Below, piece after piece: positions 32,725 through 42,515 of a DNA stretch of 48,930 bases. Every line of letters begins with the position of its first letter. The first letter of the stretch is position 1. Position numbers and translations under genes: made by a program. Below the pieces are notes generated by a model, which was not told where the DNA came from, did not search any database, and was given only the letters and a program-made list of their open reading frames with translations. Location of the stretch: NCBI RefSeq assembly GCF_024494385.1, contig NZ_JAEVLT010000034.1:1-48930 (forward strand), written 5' to 3'. This DNA is from Bacillus sp. EB600. Lineage in GTDB: Bacteria > Bacillota > Bacilli > Bacillales > Cytobacillaceae.

Positions 32725-34368
32725 TCAAGAGTTTTGGTAGTTTGGATATTCAACTTGGGCAGTTGGAACATCTAATAAAACGGGCTTTTGACTTACTTGT
32801 CTAGTTTTTAGCCGTTTTTCTAATTCATCTTTAGATTGAATCTTGTAAGCATCCCATCCACATGCTTCCGCAAGCTTGATATAATCGGGGTTTGTTAATT
32901 CAGTTCCCTCCGGAATAAGTCCCTTTAACACCATTTTGTTCTGCTCCATTTGCAGCGTGCCATTATTCAAGACAATGACAGTGATTTGCAGTTGATATCG
33001 TACAGCGGTAAGCAAATCGGCCAATACCATCGCGAGCCCGCCGTCCCCTGTAATACAAACGACATGTTTATTTGGCATACATAATTTGGCGGTTAAAGCA
33101 GCCGGTAGGCCAAACCCCATTGTTCGCCAATGGCTAGAAAGAAGAACATATTCACATTGTGCCCGAAAATTTCTCATAAACCAAAGTGTAGAGTCCCCTT
33201 CGTCCAATGTGATGATCGTATTTGGTGAGGTACACCTTTCGATAGCTCTAACGATGCTAGAAGGATGCAGTGGGTAACCCGATTCATTTCCTTCTCTTTC
33301 ATTTTGAATTGACCATGTTTGTTTACATAGACGAATTTGACCAATCCAATTTTGATTCATATCATGGGATTCTAATCCGCTAATTAGCTGCGAAATAATC
33401 TCCGCTATATTTCCGACAATCCCGCAATCCATCGGCATTCCGTTTCCCAGCTCCATCTGTTTATCTTGAACTGTAATGATGCGGGCATTTGTGGGGGTAT
33501 GTCCCTCCGGCCACCACGATGCTCCAATTGACAAAACAACATCGGCTTGCCTAAACAAATTGGTTAGTAAAGGATTACCGCCTTCGCCTAATCCACCTAA
33601 GTTAAATGGATTATGGTCCGGTATGATTCCTATTGCACCATACCCGGTCACAATGCCGCTGCCCCAGCGCTCTGCCAATAGTTGGATTTTGGAATCCATA
33701 GGTCTTACACTGTTTCCAACCAATATCATCGGACACTTAGCGGAACGCATGAATTGCTGAGCTTGTTGGAGTCGTTCCATACTTGGGATCATTTCCGTAA
33801 GTGTGATTGGTTCGTTGGATGGTACAATTGTTTGCATAGTAAAAACATCAGCCGGTATTGAAAGTTGGGATACCGTGTCCATCGTAAGGGATGTATGTAT
33901 CGCTTTTGTCAAGGAGTCAATAACTGCATCGGGATGTACAACTATTTGACTGTACTTTGTAATTGCCTGTACTAATTCTTGTTGGTTTATATACTGTTTA
34001 TAGGAAGTGCCGATTTTCTTTAATGGAGCTTGCCCAGTGATGGCTAATACGGGAACCCCATCTAAATAAGCATCACCAAGTCCATTAATTAAATTAGCTA
34101 GGCCCGGACCCATCTGCGCGGCGCAAACCCCGAGTGCCCCCGTACATTTTGCTTCAGCAGAGGCCATCATTGCAGCGACAGACTCGTGCTTTACCGCAAT
34201 AAATTGAATCTTTGTTTGCTTTGCAATCGCATCCATAAGACCAAAGATGGCATCACCAATAACCCCATAAATTCGTTTGACACCGTATAAGTCAAGTTGT
34301 TCAAGGATTGCCTCTGCTGCAGTTCGGGAGACGGGCCGCTTGCGTATAGAGTTTTCTGTTGTAGACAA
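32725..34368 (-). CDS. Thiamine-pyrophosphate-dependent pyruvate oxidase-like enzyme (YdaP type)
   Basis: A 547-aa TPP enzyme. The N-terminal PYR domain includes VKHESVAAMMASAEAK with the cofactor-activating Glu, the central domain carries ILVGNSVRPM and LSIGASWWPEGH, and the C-terminal PP domain has the TPP/Mg motif GDGGLAMVLADLLTAVRYQL ending in NN. Best fit is the YdaP/PoxB pyruvate oxidase group, a general-stress protein in B. subtilis; acetolactate synthase is less likely. TTG 34368 is the start, AAGGGGAG lying 9 nt upstream. It heads the operon with the SDR gene and is divergent from the gluconate-dehydrogenase-type operon across a 117-bp gap. Confidence 0.9.
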   Translation of the reverse strand: MSTTENSIRKRPVSRTAAEAILEQLDLYGVKRIYGVIGDAIFGLMDAIAKQTKIQFIAVKHESVAAMMASAEAKCTGALGVCAAQMGPGLANLINGLGDAYLDGVPVLAITGQAPLKKIGTSYKQYINQQELVQAITKYSQIVVHPDAVIDSLTKAIHTSLTMDTVSQLSIPADVFTMQTIVPSNEPITLTEMIPSMERLQQAQQFMRSAKCPMILVGNSVRPMDSKIQLLAERWGSGIVTGYGAIGIIPDHNPFNLGGLGEGGNPLLTNLFRQADVVLSIGASWWPEGHTPTNARIITVQDKQMELGNGMPMDCGIVGNIAEIISQLISGLESHDMNQNWIGQIRLCKQTWSIQNEREGNESGYPLHPSSIVRAIERCTSPNTIITLDEGDSTLWFMRNFRAQCEYVLLSSHWRTMGFGLPAALTAKLCMPNKHVVCITGDGGLAMVLADLLTAVRYQLQITVIVLNNGTLQMEQNKMVLKGLIPEGTELTNPDYIKLAEACGWDAYKIQSKDELEKRLKTRQVSQKPVLLDVPTAQVEYPNYQNS

Positions 34369-34485
34369 TCACCAACTCCCCTTTCAAATATTCTATTTTT
34401 ATAGTATGAAAAATATATTCTCCAATTATCCCTGAATAGCGACTGTGAATTTTACGAATAATAGAATTGTATATATCAAAAATGG

Positions 34486-34890
34486 ATGGTGATTGTTTTG
34501 GGTTGGAATGATTGGTCGTTGGCTCGTGTTTTTATTCTCGCGATGGGTTTACTATTTCTTGTAATTTTTGTACAAGTCACCTTATTTCATTACCGTCAAA
34601 ACTTCCGTCATTGGTCGATGTGGATTCCCGTTCTAGGTACACCAATCTTTGGCCTTTGTTTAGTTCTGTTCACATTTTATAATGCCGGCTGGCTACTAAG
34701 CCTTTTAACCGTGTTGTTAGCTATTGGTATAATCGCGGGCTTATTTGGGTCATTTATGCATATCCGGGGAGTCGGACAGCGTGTGGATGGCTATAAATTA
34801 CGAAATTTCATGATTGGACCACCTCTTACACTGCCGGCCATGGTCAGTGCCGTAAGCTTACTGGGGCTAATCGCATTGCATTGGGGGTGA
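34486..34890 (+). CDS. Four-helix integral membrane protein, likely dehydrogenase partner
   Basis: A 134-aa protein with four membrane segments and a conserved-looking loop SFMHIRGVGQRVDGYKLRNF between the third and fourth. It is first of three genes; the next starts 4 bp after its stop, so it probably belongs with the GMC oxidoreductase complex as a membrane anchor. The start could also be TTG 34498, since GGATGGTGA fits that codon better. Family not certain. Confidence 0.75.
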   Translation: MVIVLGWNDWSLARVFILAMGLLFLVIFVQVTLFHYRQNFRHWSMWIPVLGTPIFGLCLVLFTFYNAGWLLSLLTVLLAIGIIAGLFGSFMHIRGVGQRVDGYKLRNFMIGPPLTLPAMVSAVSLLGLIALHWG

Positions 34891-34894
34891 TTAT

Positions 34895-35500
34895 ATGTCA
34901 AAGGATCAGATTCATTATCCAAATTTTAATGTAATGGACGAAGAAAAACAGTGGGATTCACATACACGAAAAATTGTAAGTAAACGGACGGAGACGCAAT
35001 CATTTTTCCCCTTTCAATATTTGACCAAGCAGGAATCAAATACATTATTCCAGTTATGCGCAGTTTTACTTGATGATGTACGTGAGTCGATTATTTCTTT
35101 CGTCGTTCATCACTTTGATTCAACTTTAACTGCAAGTATTGGGGAATCCCAACGAAAGGTCAGCGTCCCGAAACAATCTATCTTATTACGCGACGGGCTT
35201 GGTTTGCTTGACAAGGCCTGTACACAAGTCTATGGAAGTTCATTTGATGTTTTACAAATGGAAACGAAAAAGGAGATTGTCAGTAATTTGATGCAGGGAA
35301 ACTTTACCTTACAATCCGGAAAGATTAATATTCCTGTTAAAGATTTTATTCAAAAAGTTTCAAGCGAGGCAACGGCTGCTTATTATTCCCATCCTGCAAT
35401 TTGGTCGGAAATCGGCTATGCCGGTCCTGCTTATCCAAGAGGATATGTTCGTACAGAATTGGGCCTTACTGACCCGTGGGAGGCGAAAAGAGATGGCTAA
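34895..35500 (+). CDS. Gluconate 2-dehydrogenase subunit 3 family protein
   Basis: A 201-aa small subunit whose C-terminal motif AYYSHPAIWSEIGYAGPAYP is diagnostic for the gamma subunit of membrane-bound sugar/polyol dehydrogenases. FFPFQYLTKQESNTLFQLCA lies in the N-terminal helical part. Bacterial homologues often have a Tat signal; none is seen here. Its stop overlaps the start of the flavoprotein gene (ATGGCTAA), implying translational coupling and equal subunit ratio. Confidence 0.9.
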   Translation: MSKDQIHYPNFNVMDEEKQWDSHTRKIVSKRTETQSFFPFQYLTKQESNTLFQLCAVLLDDVRESIISFVVHHFDSTLTASIGESQRKVSVPKQSILLRDGLGLLDKACTQVYGSSFDVLQMETKKEIVSNLMQGNFTLQSGKINIPVKDFIQKVSSEATAAYYSHPAIWSEIGYAGPAYPRGYVRTELGLTDPWEAKRDG

Positions 35501-37124
35501 TGGCCAGGACCCTGTTAAGCATAACGTCAACCATTACAATGGATATCGTTATGATCACCTTGACAAGCGAAAATATAAAGAGGATGCAGATGTTTGTATT
35601 GTTGGAGCAGGCGCTGCAGGTGGAGTTCTAGCTTACGAATTAAGCAAAGCGGGGCTAAAAATCGTCATCATTGAGGCAGGACCATTTTGGAACCCGCAAA
35701 CTGATTTTGCCAGTGATGAATTATCAATGACACGTCTTGGTTGGCAGGATACACGAATTGTCAGCGGCGCAAACCCGTTACAAATGGGGCATAATAATTC
35801 CGGCAGGGGGGTGGGCGGGGGAACAACTCATTTTACCGGGGTATTTTTACGTTTTCATGAAAGTGATTTTCGTACAAAAACGGAAGATGGTGTTGGGGAA
35901 GATTGGCCAATCACCTATCAAGACCTTGAACCCTATTACAATAAGGTCGAAAAAGATATAGCTGTGTCTGGACCGAAACATTTTCCATGGGGTTCATTTC
36001 ATGGCCCTTATCCTTATCCGGAACGTGAGCCGATTAGTGCAAACGCGGAAATGTTCCGGATGGGATGTGAGAAGTTGGGAATCCGCAGTGTAGTATCGCC
36101 ACTTGCTATTAATTCTGCGCCTTTTGACGGTCGGCCGCCTTGTATTAACCGCGGATTTTGTAACCAGGGGTGCATGCCAAATGCAAAGTTCAGTACACTG
36201 ATACATCATATTCCTAAAGCAATTCAACATGGGGCCGAAGTGATTTCAGATAGTATGGTAACGCAGGTATTGGTCAATAAAGAAGGACTCGTAACCGGTG
36301 TGACCTTTGTTCATGATGGGCAAACGTACGAACAAAGAGCACGTATCGTAATCCTATCTAATTTTGTCGTTGAAACACCAAGGTTATTACTGAATTCAGC
36401 CAACGCACAATTTCCAGACGGATTAGCTAACTCCAGCGGATGGGTTGGAAAAGCGATTACGGTTCATAGTAGTAATGATGTATATGGTAAATTTCCGGAG
36501 GAAATCCGGCTTTACAAGGGTACTCCTGTTTTGGCAACAACGCAAGAGTTTTACGAAACTGATAAGAATCGTGGATTTGCACGAGGTTATACTTTACATG
36601 CACATGGTTCGCGACCGGTTGAAATGGCTAAGGGGATTTCAAAATCAGGCAAACTTTGGGGAACGTCATTACGGAAAACGATGCTAGATTACAATTTTTA
36701 CGGACGAATCACACTTGTTGGCGAAGTACTTCCCAATCCATCAAACTGTGTTACGCTTTCCGAGGAAAAGGACGAATACGGTATGCCCATCCCAAATGTC
36801 TCTTTTTCATATGGGGACAATGATAATCGATTAATTGCACATGCTGTATCTAAGATGAAGGACATTATCCGTGCTGCGGGGGGTACCCCGGAATTTGTGA
36901 CAGATGATACGGCCCACCTTATGGGCGGATGCCGTATGGGAAAAAAACCTGAAACATCGGTAACAAACTCGTTTGGTCAGACCCATGATATTCCTAACCT
37001 ATTTATTAGCAGTGCCAGCCTTTTTGTTACTTCTGGGGGTGGTAACCCAACTAATACTGTTATGGCACTTGCCGCCCTTTCAGCTGACTATATCAAAGAA
37101 AATATGAAGAAACAGGACATCTAA
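35493..37124 (+). CDS. GMC-family flavoprotein, gluconate 2-dehydrogenase large-subunit type
   Basis: A 543-aa FAD-dependent oxidoreductase from ATG 35493 overlapping the preceding stop. The FAD-binding motif is CIVGAGAAGGVLAYELSKAG near residue 35; GRGVGGGTTHFTGVFLR is the second FAD contact, and the C-terminal AHLMGGCRMG and SSASLFVTSGGGNPTNTVMA motifs with active-site His/Asn are intact. Bacterial relatives oxidise gluconate, 2-ketogluconate or other polyols and pass electrons to a cytochrome c subunit. No cytochrome gene follows; the small membrane protein may be the quinone-side partner. The substrate is unknown. Confidence 0.92.
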   Translation: MANGQDPVKHNVNHYNGYRYDHLDKRKYKEDADVCIVGAGAAGGVLAYELSKAGLKIVIIEAGPFWNPQTDFASDELSMTRLGWQDTRIVSGANPLQMGHNNSGRGVGGGTTHFTGVFLRFHESDFRTKTEDGVGEDWPITYQDLEPYYNKVEKDIAVSGPKHFPWGSFHGPYPYPEREPISANAEMFRMGCEKLGIRSVVSPLAINSAPFDGRPPCINRGFCNQGCMPNAKFSTLIHHIPKAIQHGAEVISDSMVTQVLVNKEGLVTGVTFVHDGQTYEQRARIVILSNFVVETPRLLLNSANAQFPDGLANSSGWVGKAITVHSSNDVYGKFPEEIRLYKGTPVLATTQEFYETDKNRGFARGYTLHAHGSRPVEMAKGISKSGKLWGTSLRKTMLDYNFYGRITLVGEVLPNPSNCVTLSEEKDEYGMPIPNVSFSYGDNDNRLIAHAVSKMKDIIRAAGGTPEFVTDDTAHLMGGCRMGKKPETSVTNSFGQTHDIPNLFISSASLFVTSGGGNPTNTVMALAALSADYIKENMKKQDI

Positions 37125-37814
37125 TATATTAGCTGACCGTTGATAGCAACTATTACTACCATTACTATATAAAGATTTGCCAAGACTTTGAATTATTGTT
37201 GGGACGTAGTTTGGTTTGAATTCATCTATGAATTTATTGGAGGGAAAGTTACATGTCGCTTTTTCCAAGACATCAAGTAGACGCGGCCATGAATTCGTAA
37301 CCTTATTTGTCAACATCAACACCAAAACACGGTGATGTTTGCAACAGAGGATAAGGGAGGGTTAAAAGCCCTTTTAGGGGTATCGCTACATGTCAATCAA
37401 GCTAGGACAAATCATTGCCCAAATCTATCATCAAGGGGGTTAGTGCAAATGAAACCATGTTTCCGTGTCTGATGGATGACCTAAGCTTATATATAAAAGG
37501 CTATTTTATTCATCTTCTCAATCCTATATCCTATCCATCCGAAAATAAACCCACAAAGTAAACCACAAAGGATGGGACTTTTTAAGAAGTTTAAATACAT
37601 GAATGCATCATAGACAAAAGGAATATGTCAATAAACTCCTATATTCATTCCAAAATTCGATCAGAAGAAGAATCCTGTTAACTCAACCTCTTTATGTTGT
37701 TTTCTTTATTCTGTGCATTAATCGTTTTGGCTTTGTTGTAAGCTTGCCACATGGAAAATGCCCAAACCGACGGGTAATACATTCCCCATTCATAGTGAAT
37801 AACGTCATGAGCTT
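37125..37814. other. Gene-poor region after the dehydrogenase operon
   Basis: Only doubtful small frames: a 15-codon one at about 37254 behind GGAGGG, and a minus-strand 36-codon hydrophobic one at about 37491-37601 (SPILCGLLCGFIFGWIGYRI), which may be the tail of a lost membrane protein. No terminator was recognised directly after the GMC gene. Confidence 0.35.
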
Positions 37815-38100
37815 TCTGGAAATCCCCATCTGGACAGCCTTTTCTATTGCAGCTGTATTGGGAGCACGGAAAGGGAGATTTAAGTCTGATGGCAGCCCAA
37901 ATGTCTTTGCCCCAAGTAGTATTCCTCTAGCTTCGGCCGGTGCTTTTATTCTATGGTTTGGCTGGTTTGGTTTTAAGGCAGGCAGCACACTGACTGCCTT
38001 CGACAGCAATCTATCTTCCATCGCATTAAATACGGCATTAGCAGCTGCTGCAGGCGGTACGTCGATAAAGAAAACAGGAGAGCCAATCAATGATCCTCTT
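37815..38100 (+). pseudogene. amt: Ammonium transporter (Amt) fragment
   Basis: Reads ARKGRFKSDGSPNVFAPSSI, PLASAGAFILWFGWFGFKAG and STLTAFDSNLSSIALNTALA-AAAGGT, the central region of Amt/AmtB channels (LWFGWFGFN-GGS ... NT--AAA). Amt proteins have about 400 aa and 11 helices; here only about 2-3 helices survive inside a 199-aa frame whose ends are unrelated. Several conserved residues are changed. It must be non-functional. Confidence 0.8.
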
Positions 38101-38204
38101 CATTGTTTTAGGCATGGCTTGTCTTTAGTGGTATTTCGGCTTAATTATGGTGAACCGTACCATCTCAAACGAAGAGTGCGTATCACAGATAGCCATAAAT
38201 AACG

Positions 38205-38246
38205 GAAGCAGGAAATCTATTAGTTAATGATTTCCTGCTTCTTTTG
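38205..38246 (+). terminator. Strong terminator
   Basis: GAAGCAGGAAATC (38205-38217) pairs perfectly with GATTTCCTGCTTC (38229-38241), followed by TTTT. It lies about 100 bp before the intron. Confidence 0.85.
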
Positions 38247-38993
38247 CAACTTTACAAAACTTCGATCTTCCACAATCGGGCGCCGTTCGACAAGTTCTGT
38301 TATAAGTGTTTTGTTACATGAAATACAGGGGGTTATCTAAAAGTAGTCCTAACTTTACAATGAAGGATGGGAATGACGGAACCATGTTTCCTGAAACCAT
38401 CCCGTCAATACTCCTGCATGCGTTATGACTGACAGGTCATGAGGTCTGAAGTACAGGTGGATTCGGCAGAACGAAGGCTGAAGCCATTCTTTAAGAAAAG
38501 GTATGCCAACGGATATGCCGCACGGCTGAAAAACTAAATATGGTGAGAATTGTTCCAACCTATAGGAACTGACAAACTTCCGAAAGTAAGGGTCTAAAGA
38601 TTGAACATAGGGAAACTTATGTCCCATCTCACGATGGGGTGAGTGGTGTTGAGTAAAAATGCGCCCTCTGAAATACGCTATACCGAACAATGGCGGTATC
38701 CAGCTCACAGGCTTACAGGAAGCACCTACGTTTAGAACGAATAGCTACGTTGTAAGGGACTTGGAAAGCAGGGAACGTTGAAACAAGGACTGTCATCCGA
38801 AACGGTTGCTATAAAGCATAGGCTGAAATGCATTCATCCTTGTGAGGGTAGGGGCATGACTGATGAATCTCCTGTAATGGGAGTGGAGGAACAGCCCCAA
38901 GTCTAGCGAAATTGAACAATTATTTTCCAAAAGTGTATTGCACCGATCGGGTATGAACGTGGGAACATCACCTCGAAGAGGAGGGATGCCACA

Positions 38994-40787
38994 GTGCAAA
39001 CTCTAAGATATTGGGATTACTACGGCATGACGGAAACCTTTACGGATTTATACGATAGAGCTAGTAAACAGGAATCATTTATTTACTTATATGACATTAT
39101 CACATCCAGGGAAAATATCCTGTTAGCCTATCGAACAATAAAGTCTAACAAGGGGTCAAGGACACCGGGAACTGATGGCAAAACCATCAATGACATTGAA
39201 AAACTATCAAATAAGGAATTAGTAACGGAGATTCAAAACAAACTAAAAAACTATCGCCCGAAGAAAGTCAGACGGAAACTTATTGAGAAAGATAATGGAA
39301 AATTGAGACCTCTTGGGATTCCTTGTATCCTTGACCGAATTATACAACAAAGTTTTAAACAAGTACTAGAACCCATAGTAGAAGCACAATTCTATAACCA
39401 TAGTTATGGATTTAGACCTCTTCGGTCTACTCATCATGCAATGGCAAGAGTTCAATCACTTATTAATCAGGCTTCACTTCATTATGTCGTTGATATTGAT
39501 GTTAAAGGATTCTTTGATAATATTAACCATACATTGCTTATCAAGCAACTATGGAATTTGGGCATCCAAGATAAAAAGGTGTTAGCGTGTATTGCTAAAA
39601 TGCTAAGGGCTGAAATTGATGGAGAAGGCATACCAACTAAAGGAGCACCTCAGGGCGGTCTGCTGTCTCCGTTACTTTCAAACCTCGTACTCAATGACTT
39701 AGACCAGTGGGTAGCCAACCAATGGGAATTCTTCCCCTTGAATAAACCCTTTAAATCTAGGGTAGGTGAACTTCTTGCTAAGAAACGGACCAACCTCAAA
39801 GAGGGTTACTTGGTACGCTATGCAGATGATTTTAAAATTCTCTGTCGAGATTGGAAAACTGCTCAAAAGTGGTTTCATGCCGTAAGGCAATATCTAAAAG
39901 AACGTCTGAAATTAGATATTTCACCGGAAAAATCTAAGATTATAAATCTACGAAAACATGAATCTGAATTTCTTGGGTTCACTATTCGTGCGAATAAAAA
40001 AGGAAATAAAAGAGTAGCGCATACAGGTATAAAAACAAACAAGAAGAAGAAAATCAATGCAGAGGCTAAAAAGCATATTCTAAAACTGAAGGCTTCACCA
40101 ACTGCACAAAATGCACTACTCTTTAATAGTTTTGTTTTAGGAATCCATAACTATTTCAATCGAGCAACGCATGTCAATATTGAGTTCTCACGTTTAGCCT
40201 ACGATTTGCGAGCCTTTATGTACAACCGTCTTAAATCTGTCGGGAAATATGAACATCCCTCAAACCCACCACCAACTTACAAGAAATTTTATAGTTTGGG
40301 TTTCAAAACATTTAAAATAGCTAATGTATATCTATTTCCTCTTGCCAATGTAAAAACGAGGAACACCATGAATTTCACCCAAAGCTTGACTCCTTTTTCG
40401 GTATCTGGGAGAGAATGTATACACAAACAGCTTCAAATGGATATTAAACTTGAAGTTTCCATTCTGATGAAATCAACCATTCTGACACGGAGTGTCGAAT
40501 ATATGGATAATCGGATAAGTCGGTACAGTATGAAAATGGGGAAGTGTGAAATCACTGGTACCTTTCTTTCTGCTAGTAATGTTCATTGCCATCATTATAT
40601 CCCGAAACATCTTGGTGGAAATGATAAATTTAATAATTTGCGTATTCTCCACAAAGAGGTACATAAATTAATCCATCAAACAGACAAACAGACGATTGAT
40701 AAACTCATAAATAAACTTGGCATTACCATGCCAACGGTTCAAAAGATTAACAAATACCGTGAAAAATGCGGAATGGAATTAATCTAA
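38994..40787 (+). CDS. ltrA: Group II intron reverse transcriptase/maturase with HNH endonuclease
   Basis: A 597-aa intron-encoded protein from GTG 38994 (GAGGAGGG upstream). RT blocks run from about 40 to 330: SNKGSRTPGTDGKTI, IPCILDRIIQQSF, HSYGFRPLRSTHHA, DIDVKGFFDNI (catalytic Asp), APQGGLLSPLLSNL, YLVRYADDFKILC (catalytic YADD) and FLGFTI. The maturase X domain follows. The C-terminus is an HNH nuclease: CEITGTFLSASNVHCHHYIP, KHLGGNDKFNNL and KEVHKLIHQ. All catalytic motifs are present, so splicing and mobility are possible. Confidence 0.95.
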   Translation: MQTLRYWDYYGMTETFTDLYDRASKQESFIYLYDIITSRENILLAYRTIKSNKGSRTPGTDGKTINDIEKLSNKELVTEIQNKLKNYRPKKVRRKLIEKDNGKLRPLGIPCILDRIIQQSFKQVLEPIVEAQFYNHSYGFRPLRSTHHAMARVQSLINQASLHYVVDIDVKGFFDNINHTLLIKQLWNLGIQDKKVLACIAKMLRAEIDGEGIPTKGAPQGGLLSPLLSNLVLNDLDQWVANQWEFFPLNKPFKSRVGELLAKKRTNLKEGYLVRYADDFKILCRDWKTAQKWFHAVRQYLKERLKLDISPEKSKIINLRKHESEFLGFTIRANKKGNKRVAHTGIKTNKKKKINAEAKKHILKLKASPTAQNALLFNSFVLGIHNYFNRATHVNIEFSRLAYDLRAFMYNRLKSVGKYEHPSNPPPTYKKFYSLGFKTFKIANVYLFPLANVKTRNTMNFTQSLTPFSVSGRECIHKQLQMDIKLEVSILMKSTILTRSVEYMDNRISRYSMKMGKCEITGTFLSASNVHCHHYIPKHLGGNDKFNNLRILHKEVHKLIHQTDKQTIDKLINKLGITMPTVQKINKYREKCGMELI

Positions 40788-40842
40788 TAAACCCAATTAT
40801 ACGAGTAACATGGAACTTATAATTAAGTAAATATCGTTAGAT

Positions 40843-40880
40843 GGAGCGCGGAATGCGGGGAAACTTGCACGTTCCGTGTG
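40843..40880 (+). ncRNA. Group II intron domain V
   Basis: A GC-rich hairpin with a GGAAAC-type internal section and the base-paired GGAATGCG / CGTTCC arms, placed 60 bp after the maturase stop, as expected for domain V. Confidence 0.7.
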
Positions 40881-40946
40881 GAGCAGGGGAAAAGCCGGAG
40901 ATTGTATCAAACGCTTACCTATTGCTGACGATTGTGGAATAAAACA

Positions 40947-40988
40947 AATCAGCCGATTCCTTAAAAATTGGAGGAATCGGCTTTTTAG
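40947..40988 (+). terminator. Terminator just after the intron
   Basis: AGCCGATTCCT (40951-40961) pairs with AGGAATCGGCT (40972-40982), flanked by A and T runs. Confidence 0.85.
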
Positions 40989-41108
40989 TTTGAAAATCTT
41001 CTTAGTATACAAAATTCCTACATAATGTTTGTGCTCCTTTTATGCGTCATTTTTGATGACAAAAATACGACAAAACAAATGAAAAGTAACAAACAAACGG
41101 ATGCTTGA

Positions 41109-41483
41109 ATTCAATTAGTTGGTTGCTGGGGCGTTGGCTTTGTTATTATTATATTAGCGTTTATTGTGTTAAGAGGGATTTATATTGCGTTGCAATGCAA
41201 GGACCCATTTGGAAGTTTACTAGCCATCGGTATTTCAAGTATGATTGGTATTCAGGCTTTTGTTAATCTTGCCGGTATCTCTGTACTCATCCCACTTACC
41301 GGTGTTCCTCTACCATTTGTCAGTTATGGAGGATCATCTCTGATTCAATTAGCAATTGCTGTAGGAATTTTGGTCAATGTTTCAATGGTTGTTAATTACG
41401 AAAAGAAGTATAAAAACAAACAGGAACAAAACGTTAAAAATATTAAAGTTAATAAGAAAAATGTATATCAATTTACAAAATAG
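41109..41483 (+). pseudogene. FtsW/RodA/SpoVE C-terminal fragment
   Basis: An open frame without a start reads LVGCWGVGFVIIILAFIVLR, then RGIYIALQCKDPFGSLLAIG and GVPLPFVSYGGSSLIQLAIA, the last helices of SEDS glycosyltransferases (usual form GIPLPFISYGGSS). The N-terminal two thirds, including the catalytic Asp, are absent. A Lys/Asn-rich tail and a good terminator follow, so this is the 3' end of a once complete gene. Confidence 0.88.
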
Positions 41484-41509
41484 AGGGGACATTTTTTGTC
41501 CCCTTTTTA
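41484..41509 (+). terminator. Terminator of the FtsW-type remnant
   Basis: GGGGAC (41485-41490) and GTCCCC (41498-41503) around ATTTTTT, followed by T5. Confidence 0.8.
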
Positions 41510-41975
41510 TAATGCTGTACGCTTCTTAGGGGGGATGGTGAATCAGATGTTGCCCTCCTACCCGACAAAAGAAACAAAGCAATTGCAGCCTAACGAGGAG
41601 TAAAGAAATTACTAGGGATGTAGTTTATTTAGGAGCCAATATTGAATGCCTATGTAATTATGAATAAAAATAAACAAAATCCCTAAAATGTTAACTCCAT
41701 GTACAAGATTGTGAGGAAATGCACTTAAAGTAAAGGGAGCACAATAAGAAATAGTGGTGAAGTATTGATTACTTTATATTAGGATCTTCCAAAATCGGGC
41801 GCAAGAATTGAACAAAAATGGACTGCAATCCATTTTTTATTGTTCTTACAAATAAAATTAGCTCGCCAATGCGCGAGCTTTTAATACTTAAATATCTTTA
41901 TGTAACTTATGTGTCAACCTTTGTGCAAGTGAAAACCTTGTTACTTTGAATAAAAAAGTGATCTAAAGTGCTTCA
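41510..41975. other. Gene-poor stretch with two more terminators
   Basis: Holds only short frames. An 18-codon one near 41547 follows GGGGGG but looks doubtful. Hairpins AAAATGGA-CTGCAA-TCCATTTTTT (about 41815-41840) and GCTCGC-CAATGC-GCGAGC with T-run (about 41862-41883) look like terminators of lost genes. Confidence 0.5.
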
Positions 41976-42245
41976 TTAGAAGGGCAAATCAATATCCTGT
42001 ATAGGTGTATCATCCAGCTGCTTTACCAACTCAGTGATGTCATGCTCACCATTATAAATCACTTCTTCCAATATCACACGATAGGACATATTCTTTTTAA
42101 TAAGCTTCCACCATTCGAATGTGACTCTTGCAGCTTCTTTGTGTGGATCACGTTTAAATTGATAAGTATTGACTGGAAAAGAAGCACTTTGCTGGGTTTT
42201 TGAATCTAAATCGCTTGTATAGAATATTTGGATGTTAATGTTCAT
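41976..42245 (-). CDS. Hypothetical protein, 89 aa
   Basis: Minus strand, ATG 42245 with GGAGC upstream. NINIQIFYTSDLDSKTQQSA is followed by a helix KEAARVTFEWWKLIKKNMSY and an acidic C-terminal end. Composition suggests a soluble alpha/beta protein of the phage/plasmid accessory kind. No family recognised. Confidence 0.55.
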   Translation of the reverse strand: MNINIQIFYTSDLDSKTQQSASFPVNTYQFKRDPHKEAARVTFEWWKLIKKNMSYRVILEEVIYNGEHDITELVKQLDDTPIQDIDLPF

Positions 42246-42354
42246 TTACTTGCTCCATCATTTTTTAAATTTTTCATCGCTATCTTTAACCATAGCATAC
42301 TTTAATTGAGAACCAGAAGAGTCTTGACCAGTAAAAATTTTATTAAAATTGTTT

Positions 42355-42403
42355 AAAAATGATTTTTATAAGCAAATTTGGCTACAAAAAATCATTTTTG
42401 AGG
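42355..42403. repeat. AT-rich inverted repeat
   Basis: AAAAATGATTTTT and AAAAATCATTTTT flank a 20-nt loop; followed by several CCAAAAA-type runs. No clear terminator role. Confidence 0.45.
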
Positions 42404-42515
42404 CCAAAAACCACTTTTTAAACCAAAAATAGGCCTTAAAATTGAATTTTGGTGATTTCACCTTTTTTTGTTTTTGAATTACTCTTTGGTTATCAATAAC
42501 AAAGGAGTGATTCTA

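Larger units (their letters stand above)
38330..40925 (+). mobile_element. Group II intron (approximate ends)
   Basis: About 650 bp of structured, non-coding RNA domains precede an LtrA-type protein gene, and a domain V-like hairpin follows at about 40843-40880 (GGAGCGCGGAATGCGG-GGAAAC-TTGCACGTTCCGTG region), then a domain VI-like stem (AGCA...AAGC / GCTT...TGCT) ending near 40925. The 5' end could not be fixed: no clear GTGYG was seen, so 38330 is approximate. It lies in non-coding DNA between two terminators. Confidence 0.8.

Noticed and set aside
37692..38090. 132-codon minus-strand frame
   Set aside because: It is the antisense shadow of the Amt remnant, whose + strand translation has clear family motifs.
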